DNA from: Benincasa hispida
Taxonomy: Eukaryota; Streptophyta; Magnoliopsida; Cucurbitales; Cucurbitaceae
DNA: 64,000 nt
Direction: 5' to 3'
NCBI RefSeq assembly: GCF_009727055.1
Contig: NC_052357.1
Coordinates: 89,926,645-89,990,644 of the forward strand
Shown: in pieces, positions 42,471-55,031 of the stretch
Layout: the number at the start of each line of letters is the position of its first letter
Numbering within the stretch: position 1 is the stretch's first letter
Made by a program: the position numbers and the translations under genes
Notes under the pieces: model-generated
Seen by the model: the letters and a program-made list of their open reading frames with translations, nothing else
Told to the model about the DNA's origin: nothing
Database searches by the model: none

Positions 42471-44032
42471 TATTGGGAATGGTGTCCTAAATCTCCTTAT
42501 AATCTCGTAGTTTGTAAACTCTATATAGACATATTGTTATTAATAAAATAAGTATTGTTTTATAAGCATTTACTCCATCCAATAAACTAAGATCTGAGGT
42601 TATTTTATGTAAATTTAAACAAGTATATAGAGAAATACTAGATGGTCTGTAGTAGATGGACAAGGTTAGGTAACTTATCCTAGTGACACTATGGATATGA
42701 CCCATTTTGTAGGTGTTACAAGTGTTGTAAAGTACTACAAATGATCTGATCATGATCATTCATGTGGAGACATGCGGGCGGGGGTATCCTATACAAAGAA
42801 TTTGTATAAGACCAGATCACAAAATGATTAGTTTTTTTATATAACACCGTTGATAATAGAGACTTATATTTCACTAGGATGACTATAGGTGACATGACCT
42901 GATACCTGATTGAGTTATAAACTCCTGCTCATGAAGCCGGTTCTCTGATTTGTATGGGTCAGAGTGGCCAAATTGCCAACTCAACAAGCCTACATTTTAG
43001 GGATTCGTCTGATTGGGGAGCTGGAAACTCAATTTCACAAGACATAATTCACCCCTTTCCCGATGTAGGGGTAAGTAGATAAATTGCTCCCTTAAGGGTT
43101 GATTTCGGGTCTTGAACATAGTGGCCACACACTCTCTTGGGAAGAGAGGACTCAGTTATAGTGGGACTATGACTTATTGTTCATTAGAAGAATCAATGGC
43201 ACTAAGCAGTTAGATGTAACTACAGGGGAAAACGGTAATTTGGCCCAATTGTACTTACGAGTAATTTGTGAAGGGTTATTACACTGTTGATTGGTTATAT
43301 CCAATGGACATAGAAATATATCTGTAGCGCGAAGAGTGCAGCTGTCGGTCTTTAGTGGAGTATCTGACAGTTAACGAATAGTGGATATCATGATTAAAGA
43401 GTTTAGTCAGTTATTCACGTACCGTTGTAGCTTCAAGCTACAGGTCCATAAGATCCCCTTGGTAACTCAATGGATTCAAGTTGAGAATCAGTTGTTGGGT
43501 TAGTTTAAAATATTCAAATTAATAGGAAGGAATTTGATTATATATGATATAATTAAATTATATATGATATAATTGGTATAATGTATTTGATATATTATTA
43601 GATTGGAGGATTAATATAAATATGATTTATATTAAATGTCATAAAATAGGAAAAGAACTATGGTTTATATGTTGCATATGATGCATTATTAAAACTATAG
43701 GTTAGAAATATAATATGATAAGTTAGTTATTGTATTTATTTATAATTTATTAATTATATGATAATTAATATTTCTTTTTTCTAAATAACTGACCTTGGTG
43801 GGTGGTTATACACGGTTTTATGGTAACTGTGAGATAAAAGAAAAAATAGTTTTTTCAAATCTTTCAATCGAACACGTCTCACATAATTCATATCGAGTAA
43901 AAGGAGTTTTACTACATGATAGTTCTACAGAGCCTAAACGATCAAGCATCGGGTCTACATGATAGTACTCGTTTACTAAACAATCGAACGTCGAGTCTAT
44001 GCGATAGACTTCCTTCTTCTACACGATAGTGC

Positions 44033-45856
44033 TGTTGGATCGACACCATCACGCAGCGAAAGAGTTCAGGATCCATAAGCATTCTAATTCATTAATTTTG
44101 GTTAAAAAAAACATACTAAAACATAGTACAATGGATTTCAAGAACGTACCTTGGTCGAACCTTCGAAATCTCTATTTTCAGCTGCAAAATCCTCCAAATC
44201 CTTGTGTAGTCCACCAGAAGATCTTCCCTACTATCCTCTTGGTGCTCTAGATTGAGTTATGAGACTCAAAATAAGCTGGAATCAAAGGAAATATGGAGAA
44301 AGCTCACTGAACCAACCTATTAAAGAACACCTTCTTCATCCAAATGTTTCAGCAAAAATTCAATCGGTTCATCATCATTTTCTTCACAACAATTTCTTCA
44401 ATATATTACAAACTATCATGCAAAGAGATGTGTTACATGGGATGCAGCTCATGCTTGGAGTAAATCAAGAAAGAGGTGGTGGATTCCTAGTGAGCAACTT
44501 TGAAGATGACTTGAAAAACCCATTTTTCAAGTTTGTGTGATTTTTCAATTTCCAAAATCTATTTTGATTTTAAAATCATATTTTATTTCTAAAATCAAAA
44601 TTTATTAATTTTAAAAATTAATTTCATAATTAAATTTCTGATAAAATTAACAAATAATTATTTAAACAATTTAAATAATTCTAATTAATTTAATATTGTT
44701 TACATAAATTCATCTTCACATATTTAAATCATATTTAAATATATTTTCTCCAATTTCGTTTGATTCTAATTTGAACATTTCAAATTAACATATCACGTTA
44801 CTCTAGATCTAATCTATTTTCGAGCTAGTAGGGGGACTTCATAGACTTACAGATAATTGGCTCCAACAATCTGAGATTAATCGGCTAAACTCATTAGATC
44901 AATCTAACCCCCATTCGTTAACTAGTGGGTCACTCCACTAAAGTCCATAGTTGAACTCCCCCCACTGTAGATATATTATGTCCACTCGATATAACCATGA
45001 TTAGTAAGTTAACCCGTCACAGGTTGTTCGTAATAACAGCTAGGTCAAATCTCTGTTTTACCCCCGAAATTACCTCTTGTTCCTTAAGTCCCAACTGATC
45101 CCCTAATGAACACTTGTTTTGTGATCCAATCACAAAACCGAGTCCCTCTCATACTAAATGAGAGGGTGGGATCCCTTGTTCAAGCCCTAGAATCAGCACT
45201 TAAGGGAACAACCGCTGTACTATCCCTAAAGCAGGTAGGAGTGAATTCCCTTTTGCATCCTATGTTCCTAGTTATCTATCCAGCCTTACCACTAAAATGG
45301 CAATCATATTGAGCCGGTGCTGTTGAGCCGACCCTCACCTATGAAAATCTAAGGGCAATCCGTGATAAACAGGAGTTCATAGTTAGCTCAAGATTAAGGT
45401 CAAGTTACCTAGGTTATCGCTTTGAAATAGTCAGTCTTAAACAGTAAACAACGTTATAAAGTAAGAGTGACTCATTTCGTGGTCCGATCTTGTACAAATT
45501 TTTTTGCACAAGGACACCCCCACTCATCATGTCTAATATAAACGAATTAGGATCACTTCGTTTGTAGCACTTTACAACTCCTTGTAACAACTACAGAGTA
45601 GGTCATATCCAATAGTGTTACCAAAATAAAGTACCCAACTTTATCCATGTACTATAGATCATTTTGACTAGTTACTCGAACCTGATCCACCTTTATGTCT
45701 CCACATAAAGTTCAAGTACTCATCCAATAGTCAAGGACTTTTAGGTTTATTGGATTTCTATTCAAGCAATAGATTTATTCAATAACACCTTTATTGAATT
45801 ATCAGAATAAGCTCCATTGTTTACATACCACGAGTTTTAGGACATAAAACCCAACA
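44033..45856 (-). repeat. 3' LTR (minus strand) of the gag-only Copia element
   Basis: On the plus strand it runs TGTTGGATCGACACCATCAC ... GGACATAAAACCCAACA. The purine-tract complement AACTCCCACTTAG follows at 45857. It carries the reversed conserved block (GATATATTATGTCCACTCG) near 44968. Confidence 0.9.
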
Positions 45857-46416
45857 AACTCCCACTTAGACTAAAAATCCAGTGGTAACTCATACATCCG
45901 ATATATAAGACTGGGTTTCTGAGTTTTATAGAGAAATACAATAAACTAGGGCATCCCATACCCATCTTTTACCATTCAGTATCTTTATACCTGATATTTC
46001 TCCCACTTGCCCTAGGTTATCTAGTATTCCTAATCCTACTAGGTAATTCTCAAACACTTTAGCCGAGAGAATTATTGTAAACATTTTAGTATACAATAGG
46101 CTTTAGATAAAACTATAAGGGGATTGCATCTTAATCTCAATAATGGCCAGGAAGCATACTGTCCTCCTACTACATTAAGGTACTTTCAACTCTTTGAGCA
46201 AGATGCATCTGACCTATCTCAACAACTCTTTGTTAACAGTCAGATCTAGAAATCTTTAAACTTTTTATACTTTGATCTAGCCATTTAGATATCTGAATAT
46301 TTACAAATGGCATTTAACAATTTTATTCTCAATAGAGTTTGCTAGAACAAACATAATTTTTGCAAATGAACATTTTATTTATCCCAAAAATATATAAAAT
46401 TTGTTTTATACAAGTT

Positions 46417-47292
46417 TTAACAATTAAAAACAAGTAGTAACTTCTCCCACTGGATGAGCTGAGCAAATGGTCCCAGGGTCAAGTTAGCCTGGTTACCTTT
46501 TCTGTGCTCTCTTCTTGACAAGATATTAAGGGCAGTGTCTCCTCTAGTGCCCTTCATTGTTGCAATGGAAATATTTCCCTTTGCAGCGCTATCCTTGCCT
46601 TTCAATCCAGTAGGCTTCTTCTTCCCTTTTCCTTTGTCTTTCTTCACAAGAATACTCTTACTCTTTGAAGAAGAGGCAACATCAGGCTTGGAGGACATTT
46701 CTTTCTTCTTGGCAGTAATAACATTTACTTCTAGCACCATATCCTTTTTTCTCAACATTGTCTGGTAAGTTTGTAGCTCATTCAATAGAGTAGTCAAATT
46801 TTATTCATAAATGCATTCGAAATTGCAGAAAATTCTTCCGAAGAGTATCTAGAATAAAACCAACTTGACTTCTCTCGTTCATGACAACACCATTTACTTC
46901 TGCCATATGAAAGTGGACCATCATGTCCAGGACATGTTCACAAACATTGGTCCCCACTTTGATGCGACTGTTGTAAACGTACTTAATGGATCCCTCGCAG
47001 AGATTCCATAATCTCTTTGGTAGTACTCATATCCTCATGCTTCTTTTGTCAACACATCAGATAAGCTGGCGAGGATATAAGCACAAGCTATATCATTAGC
47101 CTTGACCCATCTGTCATATACATCCTGAACATTTTGGTTTGTTTTTAGAGCTAGGAATGGGAGGAAATCCTCAGTTAAGACAAACCGCAAATTGTCTATC
47201 ACAAGCATCGTGTTTAAATTTGATTTCTAATTCACATAATTATCCCCAATAAATTTATTGGATGCCAACACTTATATTATTGAACTTGTCAT
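46417..47292 (-). pseudogene. Gag of the non-autonomous Copia element, broken
   Basis: The probable ATG is at 47292 (MTSSII, stop, VLASNKFIGDNYVN, stop, KSNLNTMLVIDNLRFVLTED), corresponding to the GDNYATWKSNLN start of this gag family. Then VYDRWVKANDIACAYILASL, SDVLTKEA and stop. After frame breaks, 46797-46417 is open: MTTLLNELQTYQTMLRKKDM, VLEVNVITAKKKEMSSK, a lysine-rich GKGKKKPTGLKGKDS. The zinc knuckle expected after the basic region is not seen; the frame goes straight to the 3' region of the element. Gag N-terminal wording is shared with element 1. Confidence 0.8.
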
Positions 47293-48786
47293 TCTGAAAT
47301 TAAATAACCAATCAAGTTTTAGCAAGTTTAATAATTTACCCAAGATTATTCTTTTGAAACGATACTACATCAAGACATTCTTGACTAAATACTACCTCCA
47401 GAATAACTCATATTCCGATAGTCATTTAGGTACCGCTTTTGGTCAGACATTATTAACAATTAATAATTCTGTAACTGTAGACCCGCCATTTTCAGACGTC
47501 GGAGGCCACAAATGACCAAATAAATCCTATCCATTTATGGAGCTTGAGTTGTTTCGAATCCTATGTTATAACCCTCCGAGGGGATAGCCATCGTTAAACG
47601 ACTAGCAAAAAGCCACTTAAAGCTAACCAGCAGGCGCAACGTAGGAATCTCACAGTCCAAACTAACGGAGGAGACCACAGGATATGGTGACACATTTCTT
47701 TCACCCACTTACTATGAATTACTTCCTTCGTTCACCTTGATATTGACTCATATAAAATACTTTCTGAAGGGAGGTCACTTTCATTGTGACACAAAGCGTC
47801 ATATGAATCTCACGGTGTGAACTATATGGAAACGGGCAGTTGAAATCATACACTGGATTTCTGTTCGAACAACTTCCCCTTATTCACCCAAATCTAAATT
47901 TAAGCTAAAAAAAACTTTCTAAAGGGAGGTCATTTCCAGGGTGACACGAAGTACCGCTTAAATCTAGACTGTGAACTCTTAAGGATGCGAGAACTAAAAA
48001 TAACATACCGTCTAAGTTATTAATCTCCCGCTGAAGTTTTCTAATAACTCTATCATATAGAAGTTATTCACTACCATTAAAGTGTTCTAACATTTAGGTA
48101 ACAACATACTTAGGTTCTTTTCTGGCTAATTAAAAATAACCCTAAGTCTACGTCGTTATCCATGTATAACTCTTATAAATGGACTTAAACCTACGATGTC
48201 TAGGTGATAAACGCTTTTATTACCTCACCTCGCTCACGGATACTCATAAAACTGGTTACCAACACTCAATTATTCAGCCATAATACCTAGGTAGAAGGTG
48301 TTCCATAGACCGTCAACTTAAATACCCCCAACCTTTGACAAGATTATATACCGGTTGAGTTTGTAACCTTAGTTTTACAAATTTAACGACCTATTTTAAC
48401 TAATTAAAACAAGTGTTAACCTACGTGAGCATGCAGCTGTTCTTCATTATGGATTTTAAATGTCTAACCCAATTTTATAACAGTTTATAAAACTTTAGAC
48501 ATGCTAAATATCCACAACATTCAGACATTCGATATCTAATATAACACTTATATTAAATACAAGAAACTCTAACATGCATACTATATATTATAACAAATTA
48601 TAACATACTTTCAATGCATGTTGCATGCTTTCTACGGTGGGATTTTAAATCTAAATGACATACTATATGCACATACAAGATTTATTTAATTATAACAATA
48701 ATCCATGCATTAAATAATTAAACACATACTGATATGGTTTTAGTTTTGGCAAAAACAAGCAAACAAAAGCCTAAACTATTACAAAA

Positions 48787-48930
48787 ATAGGTCAACACCG
48801 CTCGAACCGCTCCAAAACCGCTTGAAACCGAACCCGAACATCTGAACCGGACCAGCAGAGGCTGAACCAAAACCAACCACAAACCATTTGAACCGAAATC
48901 GGACCAAACCTTAAGAGAATCGGCTGAACT
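48787..48930 (-). repeat. GAACCG-rich tract in the leader
   Basis: Irregular recurrence of GAACCG/AAACCG (CTCGAACCGCTCCAAAACCG, TTGAAACCGAACCCGAAC, CTGAACCGGACCAG, TTTGAACCGAAATCGGACC). A second copy is in the tandem duplication at about 50855-50985, and a related tract lies at 63335-63480. Confidence 0.75.
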
Positions 48931-48964
48931 GGCTTCTCTTGCTCTCGCCCAAAATCTCGCCAAG

Positions 48965-49640
48965 TCTGATCGTTTAGCAATGACGACCATTGTCATGCAT
49001 TTGGCTTGATCGTTTAGCAAACTAACGACTATTGTTTATCAAAGCTACACGATCTATAGTATTTTCCTTCTGTCGTATAGTGTCATCGTCTAATGCCGGG
49101 ATGCTACACGATCATTTGTGTCAAACACTATCGCATAGCTCCATCATTTAGCACGAACAATTTACTATATGATCGTTTAGCTTCCATCGTTTAGCGTGTG
49201 TCTTGATCGTTTAGCGCGCACTGAGGTAAGCAATCGCTATGTCTATGCATAGAATTGACAGCATCGCTCAGCTGCCGTCATAGGTAAACGATTGTGTAAG
49301 TGATCGCTCAGCTATCGCATAACTTTTTGCCGCATCGCTTAGCTCTCGATAAAGGTAAACAATCGTGTAAGTGATCGCTCAGCCCATCGTATAGCTCTTC
49401 GCCGTATCGCTTAGCTCCCACCCGAAGCTACACGATCATGTAGTGCCATCGCATAGCAATACAACGCATCGCTTAGCAACCTAAATAGACGAACGTCTAG
49501 CGCACAACACCTAAACGATTAACGCCTGAAGCTACACGATCATTTAGCTTTTCCTTCATATCGTCTAACGCATGAAGCTAAATGATCGTTTAGCTACTGA
49601 AGCTCAACGACAATATGAACAGAGGCTGATCGTTTGGAAC
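48965..49640. repeat. ATCG-N-N-TAGC motif cluster, both orientations
   Basis: About thirty occurrences of a 10-11 base word of the type (G)ATCG-(T/C)(T/A)-TAGC or its complement: GATCGTTTAGC, ATCGCATAGC, ATCGCTTAGC, ATCGCTCAGC, ATCGTATAGC, and GCTACACGATC, TAAACGATT. Some sit head to head, for example AGCTAAATGATCGTTTAGCT at about 49576, nearly a perfect palindrome. Spacing is irregular, so this is neither a simple tandem array nor a CRISPR. Repeated in the duplicated copy (51020-51700). Confidence 0.8.
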
Positions 49641-51969
49641 CTGCAACTCGGCCTCTTCGCTTGTTTCTTCGAATTACAAGTTACTCTAATGATTTCAAAT
49701 AAATTACAGACTCTTGGGAAAACATTAAAACTCATCAAGCAAGAGCCAATTACAAATTTAAATGGGAAATCAAAGAGAAATTAAAGGCCAAAACTCAGAA
49801 AACCATATCAATATAACAGTTTTATATTTTCATTCAAAACACCCACCAAACCAGAATTAATCCGAATTGAATGCTTATAAGATGCTTTGATACCAATTTT
49901 TTGACTGACACCATCACGAGGCGGAAGAGTTCAGTACCATAAGCATTCTAATTCATTAATTTTGGCTGAAAAAAAAAATGCTAAAATAGAGTATAATGGG
50001 TTTCAAGAACATACCTTGGCCGAACCTTCGAAATCTCTATTTCCAGCTGGAAAATCCTCCAAATCCTTGTGTAGACCACCACAAGATCTTCCCTACTATC
50101 CTCTTGGTGCTCTAGATTGAGCTATAGAATTCAAAATAAGCTGGAATCAAAGGGAATATGGAGAAACCTCACTGAACCAACGCATTGAAGAACACCTACT
50201 TCATTCGAATTTTTTAGGCAAAAAATCAATTAGTTCATCACCTTCACTTCACTCCAATCTCTTCAATATATTGCAGACTATCATGCAAAGAGATGTGTTG
50301 TATGGGATGCAGCTCATGCTTAGAGTAAATCAAGGAAGAGTTGGTGGTTCCTAGTGAGTAACTTTGAAGATGACTTGAAAAACCCATTTTTCAAGTTTGT
50401 GTGATTTTTCAATTTCCAAAATCTATTTTGATTTTAAAATTATATTTTATTTCTAAAATCAAAATTTATTAATTTTACAAATTAATTTTATAATTAATAA
50501 ATAATTATTTAAACAATTTAAATAATTCTAATTAATTTAATATAAAACTTTAGACATGCTAAATATCCACAACATTCAGACATTCGATATCTAATATAAC
50601 ACTTATATTAAATACAAGAAAACTCTAACATGCATACTATTTATTATAACAAATATTAACATACTTTCAATGCATGTTGCATGCTTTCTACGGTGGGTTT
50701 TAAATCTAAATGACATACTATATGCACATACAAGATTTATTTAATTATAACATTACATCCAATGCATAAATAATTAAAACACATACTGATATGGTTTTAG
50801 TTTTGGCAAAAACAAGCAAACAAAAGCCTAAACTATTACAAAAATAGCTTCAACACCGCTCGAACCGCTCCAAAACCGCTTGAAACCGAACCCGAACCAT
50901 CTGAACCGGACCAGCAGAGGCTGAACCAAAACCAACCACAAACCATTTGAACCGAAATCGGACCAAACCTTAAGAGAATCGGCTGAACTGGCTTCTCTTG
51001 CTCTCGCCACAAAAATCTCGCCAAGTCTGATCTTAGCAATGACGACCATTGTCATGCATTTGGCTTGATCGTTTAGCAACTAACGACTATTGTTTATCAA
51101 AGCTACACGATCATATTAGTATTTTCCTTCTGTCGTATAGTGTCATCGTCTAATGCGGAGGATGCTACACGATCACTTAGTGTCAAACACTATCGCATAG
51201 CTCCATCATTTAGCACGAACAATTTACTATATGATCGTTTAGCTCCCATCGTTTAGCGTCGTGTCTTGATGGTTTAGCGCGCACCTGAGGTAAGCAATCG
51301 CCTAGTGCTATCGCATAGCAATTGACGCATCGCTCAGCTGCCGCTCATAGGTAAACGATTGTGTAAGTGATCGCTCAACGCTATCGCATAACTTTTTGCC
51401 GCATCGCTTAGCTCTCGATGAAAGGTAAACAATCGTGTAAGTGATCGCTCAGCGCCATCGTATAGCTCTTCGCCGTATCGCTTAGCTCCCACCCGAAGCT
51501 ACACGATCATGTAGTGCCATCGCATAGCAATACAACGCATCGCTTTAGCAACCTAAATAGACGAACGTCTAGCGCACAACACCTAAACGATTAACGCCTG
51601 AAGCTACACGATCATTTAGCTTTTCCTTCATATCGTCTAACGCATGAAGCTAAATGATCGTTTAGCTACTGAAGCTCAACGACAATATGAACAGAGGCTG
51701 ATCGTTTTGGAACCTGCAACTCGGCCTCTTCGCTTGTTTCTTCGAATTACAAGTTACTCTAATGATTTCAAATAAATTACAGACTCTTGGGAAAACATTA
51801 AAACTCATCAAGCAAGAGCCAATTACAATTTAAATGGGAAATCAAAGAGAAATTAAAGGCCAAAACTCAGAAAACATATCAATATAACAGTTTTATATTT
51901 TCATTCAAAACAACCCACCAAACCAGAATTAATCCGAATTGAATGCTTATAAGATGCTTTGATACCAAT

Positions 51970-53814
51970 TTTTTGACTGACACCATCACGAGGCGGAAGA
52001 GTTCAGTACCATAAGCATTCTAATTCATTAATTTTGGCTGAAAAAAAAATGCTAAAATAGAGTATAATGGGTTTCAAGAACATACCTTGGCCGAACCTTC
52101 GAAATCTCTATTTCCAGCTGGAAAATCCTCCAAATCCTTGTGTAGACCACCACAAGATCTTCTACTATCCTCTGGTGCTCTAGATTGAGCTATAGAATTC
52201 AAAATAAGCTGGAATCAAAGGGAATATTGGAGAAACCTCACTGAACCAACGCATTGAAGAACACCTACTTCATTCGAATTTTTTAGGCAAAAAATCAATT
52301 AGTTCATCACCTTCACTTCACTCCAATCTCTTCAATATATTGCAGACTATCATGCAAAGAGATGTGTTGTATGGGATGCAGCTCATGCTTAGAGTAAATC
52401 AAGAAGAGTTGGTGGTTCCTAGTGAGTAACTTTGAAGATGACTTGAAAAACCCATTTTTCAAGTTTGTGTGATTTTTCAATTTCCAAAATCTATTTTGAN
52501 NNNNNNNNNNNNNNNNNNNNNNNNTTTTAAAATTATATTTTATTTCTAAAATCAAAATTTATTAATTTTAAAAATTAATTTTCTAATAAAATTATTAAAT
52601 AATTATTTAAACAATTTAAATAATTCTAATTAATTTAATATCCAATATTAAATTAATTTTTACACAAATTCATCTTCATATATTTAAATCAATTTAAATA
52701 TATTTTCTCCAATTCTGTTTGATTCTAATTTGAACGTTTCAAATTAACTGATCACGCTACTCTAGAGCTAATCCATTTTCGAGCTAGTAGGGGGACCTCA
52801 TGGACTTATAGAGCATGGGCTCCAACGATCCGAGATTAATCAGCTAAACTCATTAGACCGATCTAACCCCTATACGTTAACTAATGGGTCACTCCACTAA
52901 AGCCCATAGTTGAACTCCCCTCACTGTAGATATTTTATGTCCACTCGGTATAACCATGATTAGTAAGTTAACCCTTCACAGGTTGTTTGTAATAACAGTT
53001 GGGTCAAATCTCTATTTTACCCCCAAAATTACCTCTTGTTCCTTAAGTCCCCATTGATCCCTTAATGAACAATTGTTTTGTGATCCAATGGCAAAACTGA
53101 GTCCTTCTCATTTATGAGTGGACGGGATCCTTTGTTCAAGCCTCAGAATCAGCACTTAAGTGAACAACCTCTCTACTATCCCTAAAGCGGGTAGGAGTGA
53201 ATTCCTTCTTGCACCTTATGTCCCCAGCCATCTATTCAGTCTTACCCCTGAAATGGCAATCATATTGAGCCGGTGTTGTTGAGCCAACCCTCACCTATGC
53301 AAATCTAAGGGCAATCCCTGATAAACAGAAGTTCATAGTTAGCTCAGGATTGAGGTCAAGTTACCTACGTCATCGCTTTGAAATAGTCAGTCTTAAATAG
53401 TAAACAACGTTACAAAGTAAGAGTGACTCATTTCGTGGTCCGATCTTGTACAAACTCTTTTTCACAAGGACACCCCCACTCTTCATGTCTAACATGAACG
53501 AATTAGGATCACTTCGTTTGTAGCACTTTACAACTCCTTGTAACAACTATAGAGTAGGCTGTATCCAATAATATTACCAGAATAAGGTACCCAACCGTAT
53601 CCATGTACTATAGATCATTTTAACTATTTACTCGAATCTGATCCACCTTTATGTCTCCACATAAAGTTCAAGTACTCATCCAATAGTCAAGGGACTTTTA
53701 GGTTTATTGGATTTCTATTCAAGCAATAGATTTATTTCAATAACACCTTTATTGAATTATTAGAATAAGCTCTAAATTTTACATACCACGAGTTTTAGGA
53801 CATAAAACCCAACA
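51970..53814 (-). repeat. 5' LTR (minus strand) of the gag-only Copia element
   Basis: It starts on the plus strand TTTTTGACTGACACCATCAC after the primer-site complement GATACCAAT and ends GGACATAAAACCCAACA at 53814, followed by the AGTGC target duplication. Length about 1.84 kb against 1.82 kb for its partner, including the 25 N. Confidence 0.85.
52500..52524. other. Assembly gap, 25 N
   Basis: A run of exactly 25 N inside the LTR, 12-14 bp from where copy 1 reads through without a gap (CTATTTTGATTTTAAAATTA). A fixed length of 25 suggests a placeholder, not a measured gap. Confidence 0.98.
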
Positions 53815-54234
53815 AGTGCTACCTGATACTCGATCATTTACTTCTTTCATCCCTCTATCCAAAATCATACAGAGCCCACAACTTCTGGATTCTTACGCTG
53901 AGAATACCAAGGTAATCTTGTGGTGGTGTCTAGTTCTGTTAGAGGATCAAGTTTTAATCATTGCTAGTGTTTGAGGGAGATCGAGTTAAAGTTCTTGATT
54001 GTTACGTTCGAGTTCTTGTTTGCTGCATTGTTGAACGATCGAGGGAAATACGTGAAGACAGGGTTCTTCAAAGGTATTGTCACTCGATCCCAGTATTTAT
54101 TGAAGAAGCATGTTGTAGTTTATTGACTAATGCATAATTGTTTCTGCTTGATTGTAAATGTTTAAGTTCTTTCATAATGGAGTTTGGAACAATCCACTTC
54201 CGCTCAAAGGTCCTCTATAATTAGAGTTCCTTCA

Positions 54235-55031
54235 AGTTTGTTCTAGGGATCTAGATCATCAGGGATCATAAGAACAAAAGGTTGGTCATGTCTCAAGCAT
54301 CGTAAATTGACAAGATGTTTGTCAGATATTCGATACACAATTCCAATAAGGGTTTATTATCTTTCAAGCATGGAATTGTATTGTCCAAGGAGCAATGTCC
54401 TATGACTCCTCAAAAAGTTTAGGCAATGAGACGAATTCCCTATGCATTGGCTATTAGTAGCCTTATATATGCAATGTTAAGTACCATACCTGACATTTGC
54501 GATGCAGTATGGATTGTCAGTCGATATCAATCCAATCCAAGATTAGATCACTGGATAGCGGTCAAAACAATCCTCAAATACCTTAGAGAACGGGGGACTA
54601 TATGCTTATGAATAGAGATCAGGATTTGATCCTTACAGGATATATGGACTCTAACTTTCAGACTGATGAGATTCTCGAAAATTCACATCAGGGTCAGTGT
54701 TTACTTTGAATGGAGGAGTTATAGTTTGATGGAGTATCAAACAAGGATATATCGCAGATTCCACTATGGAAACCGAATATGTAGTTGCTTCTGAAACTGC
54801 TAAAGAGGTTGTTTAGCTTAAAAAGTTCCTTACTAATTTAGAAGTTGTTCCAAATATTTCTTTACCCATCACACTTTTTTATGATAACAGTGGTGTTGTG
54901 GCAAACTCTATGGAACCTAGGAGTCATAGAATAGGCAAACACATCGAGCAGAAATATTACTTGATTCGGGAGATTGTGCATCGAGGTGATATGATTGTCA
55001 TGAAGATTGCTTCGGAGCACAACGTTGCTGA
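54235..55031 (+). pseudogene. Copia element 2 RT end and RNase H, first part, broken
   Basis: The frame resumes at 54240: VLGI, stop, IIRDHKNKRLVMSQAS, then IDKMFVRYSIHNSNKGLLSF and KHGIVLSKEQCPMTPQKV. From 54426: MRRIPYALAISSLIYAMLST, IPDICDAVWIVSRYQSNPRL, DHWIAVKTILKYLRERGTIC. Then shifted frames with an RNase H core (a STMETEYV-like segment at 54760, a GKHIEQKYYLIREIVHRGDM-like segment at 54940). It ends HNVAD at 55031, where a solo LTR begins. Confidence 0.85.

Larger units (their letters stand above)
47293..49896 (-). other. Long non-coding leader of the gag-only Copia element
   Basis: No real coding frame; open frames at 48718-49020 follow from a GAACCG-rich tract, not a gene. Parts of it (47550-47950; GTGACACATTTCTTTCACCC, CTAACGGAGGAGACC) are the reverse complement of the leader of Copia element 1 (about 19740-20060). 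It contains the GAACCG-rich tract (48787-48930) and the ATCG/TAGC motif cluster (48965-49640). Confidence 0.7.
48486..52638. repeat. 2.06-kb tandem duplication (leader plus LTR start), probably an assembly artefact
   Basis: Copy 1 (48486-50540) and copy 2 (50541-52638) both start TATAAAACTTTAGACATGC and run through the leader, primer site and the first about 640 bp of the LTR. Differences are mainly single-base insertions or deletions (CAAACTAACG/CAACTAACG, CCCTACTATCCTCTTGG/CTACTATCCTCTGG, AATATGG/AATATTGG), the pattern of uncorrected long reads. Copy 1 stops inside the LTR and jumps back to the leader. Copy 2 contains the 25-N gap. Confidence 0.85.
44033..53814 (-). mobile_element. Gag-only, non-autonomous Copia element (minus strand) with perfect target duplication
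   Basis: LTRs at 44033-45856 and 51970-53814, flanked by AGTGC at 44028-44032 and 53815-53819. Reading the minus strand from the right: 5' LTR, primer site (ATTGGTATC, complement of GATACCAAT near 51961-51969), a leader of about 2.6 kb, a broken gag (47292-46417), then about 550 bp leading to a purine tract (AAGTGGGAGTT) and the 3' LTR. Protease, integrase, RT and RNase H are absent, so it must have depended on a relative. The right part is inflated by a 2.06-kb tandem duplication with a 25-N gap; the true element is probably about 7.7 kb. Confidence 0.85.
42471..54234 (+). repeat. Copia solo LTR in RT of element 2, itself holding a minus-strand element
   Basis: It starts TATTGGGAATGGTGTCCTAA (TG changed to TA) and ends AGAGTTCCTTCA. 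Target duplications AGTAT (42466-42470) and AGTTT (54235-54239), one mismatch. Same family as the 3' LTR at 57181. Without the nested element (44033-53814 plus 5 bp) it is about 1.98 kb, close to the 1.95-kb sister LTRs. It carries the conserved GGACATAGAAATATATCTGT block at about 43307 and an AAACGATC-type motif cluster at about 43915-44030. Confidence 0.85.

Noticed and set aside
48718..49020. Minus-strand open frame of 100 codons, duplicated at 50828-51079
   Set aside because: The translation follows from the GAACCG-rich leader tract. The reading frame differs between the two copies because of indels, and no protein motif is present.
48965..49640. Possible CRISPR or satellite array
   Set aside because: Words occur in both orientations, vary in sequence and have no regular spacer length; the host is a plant.
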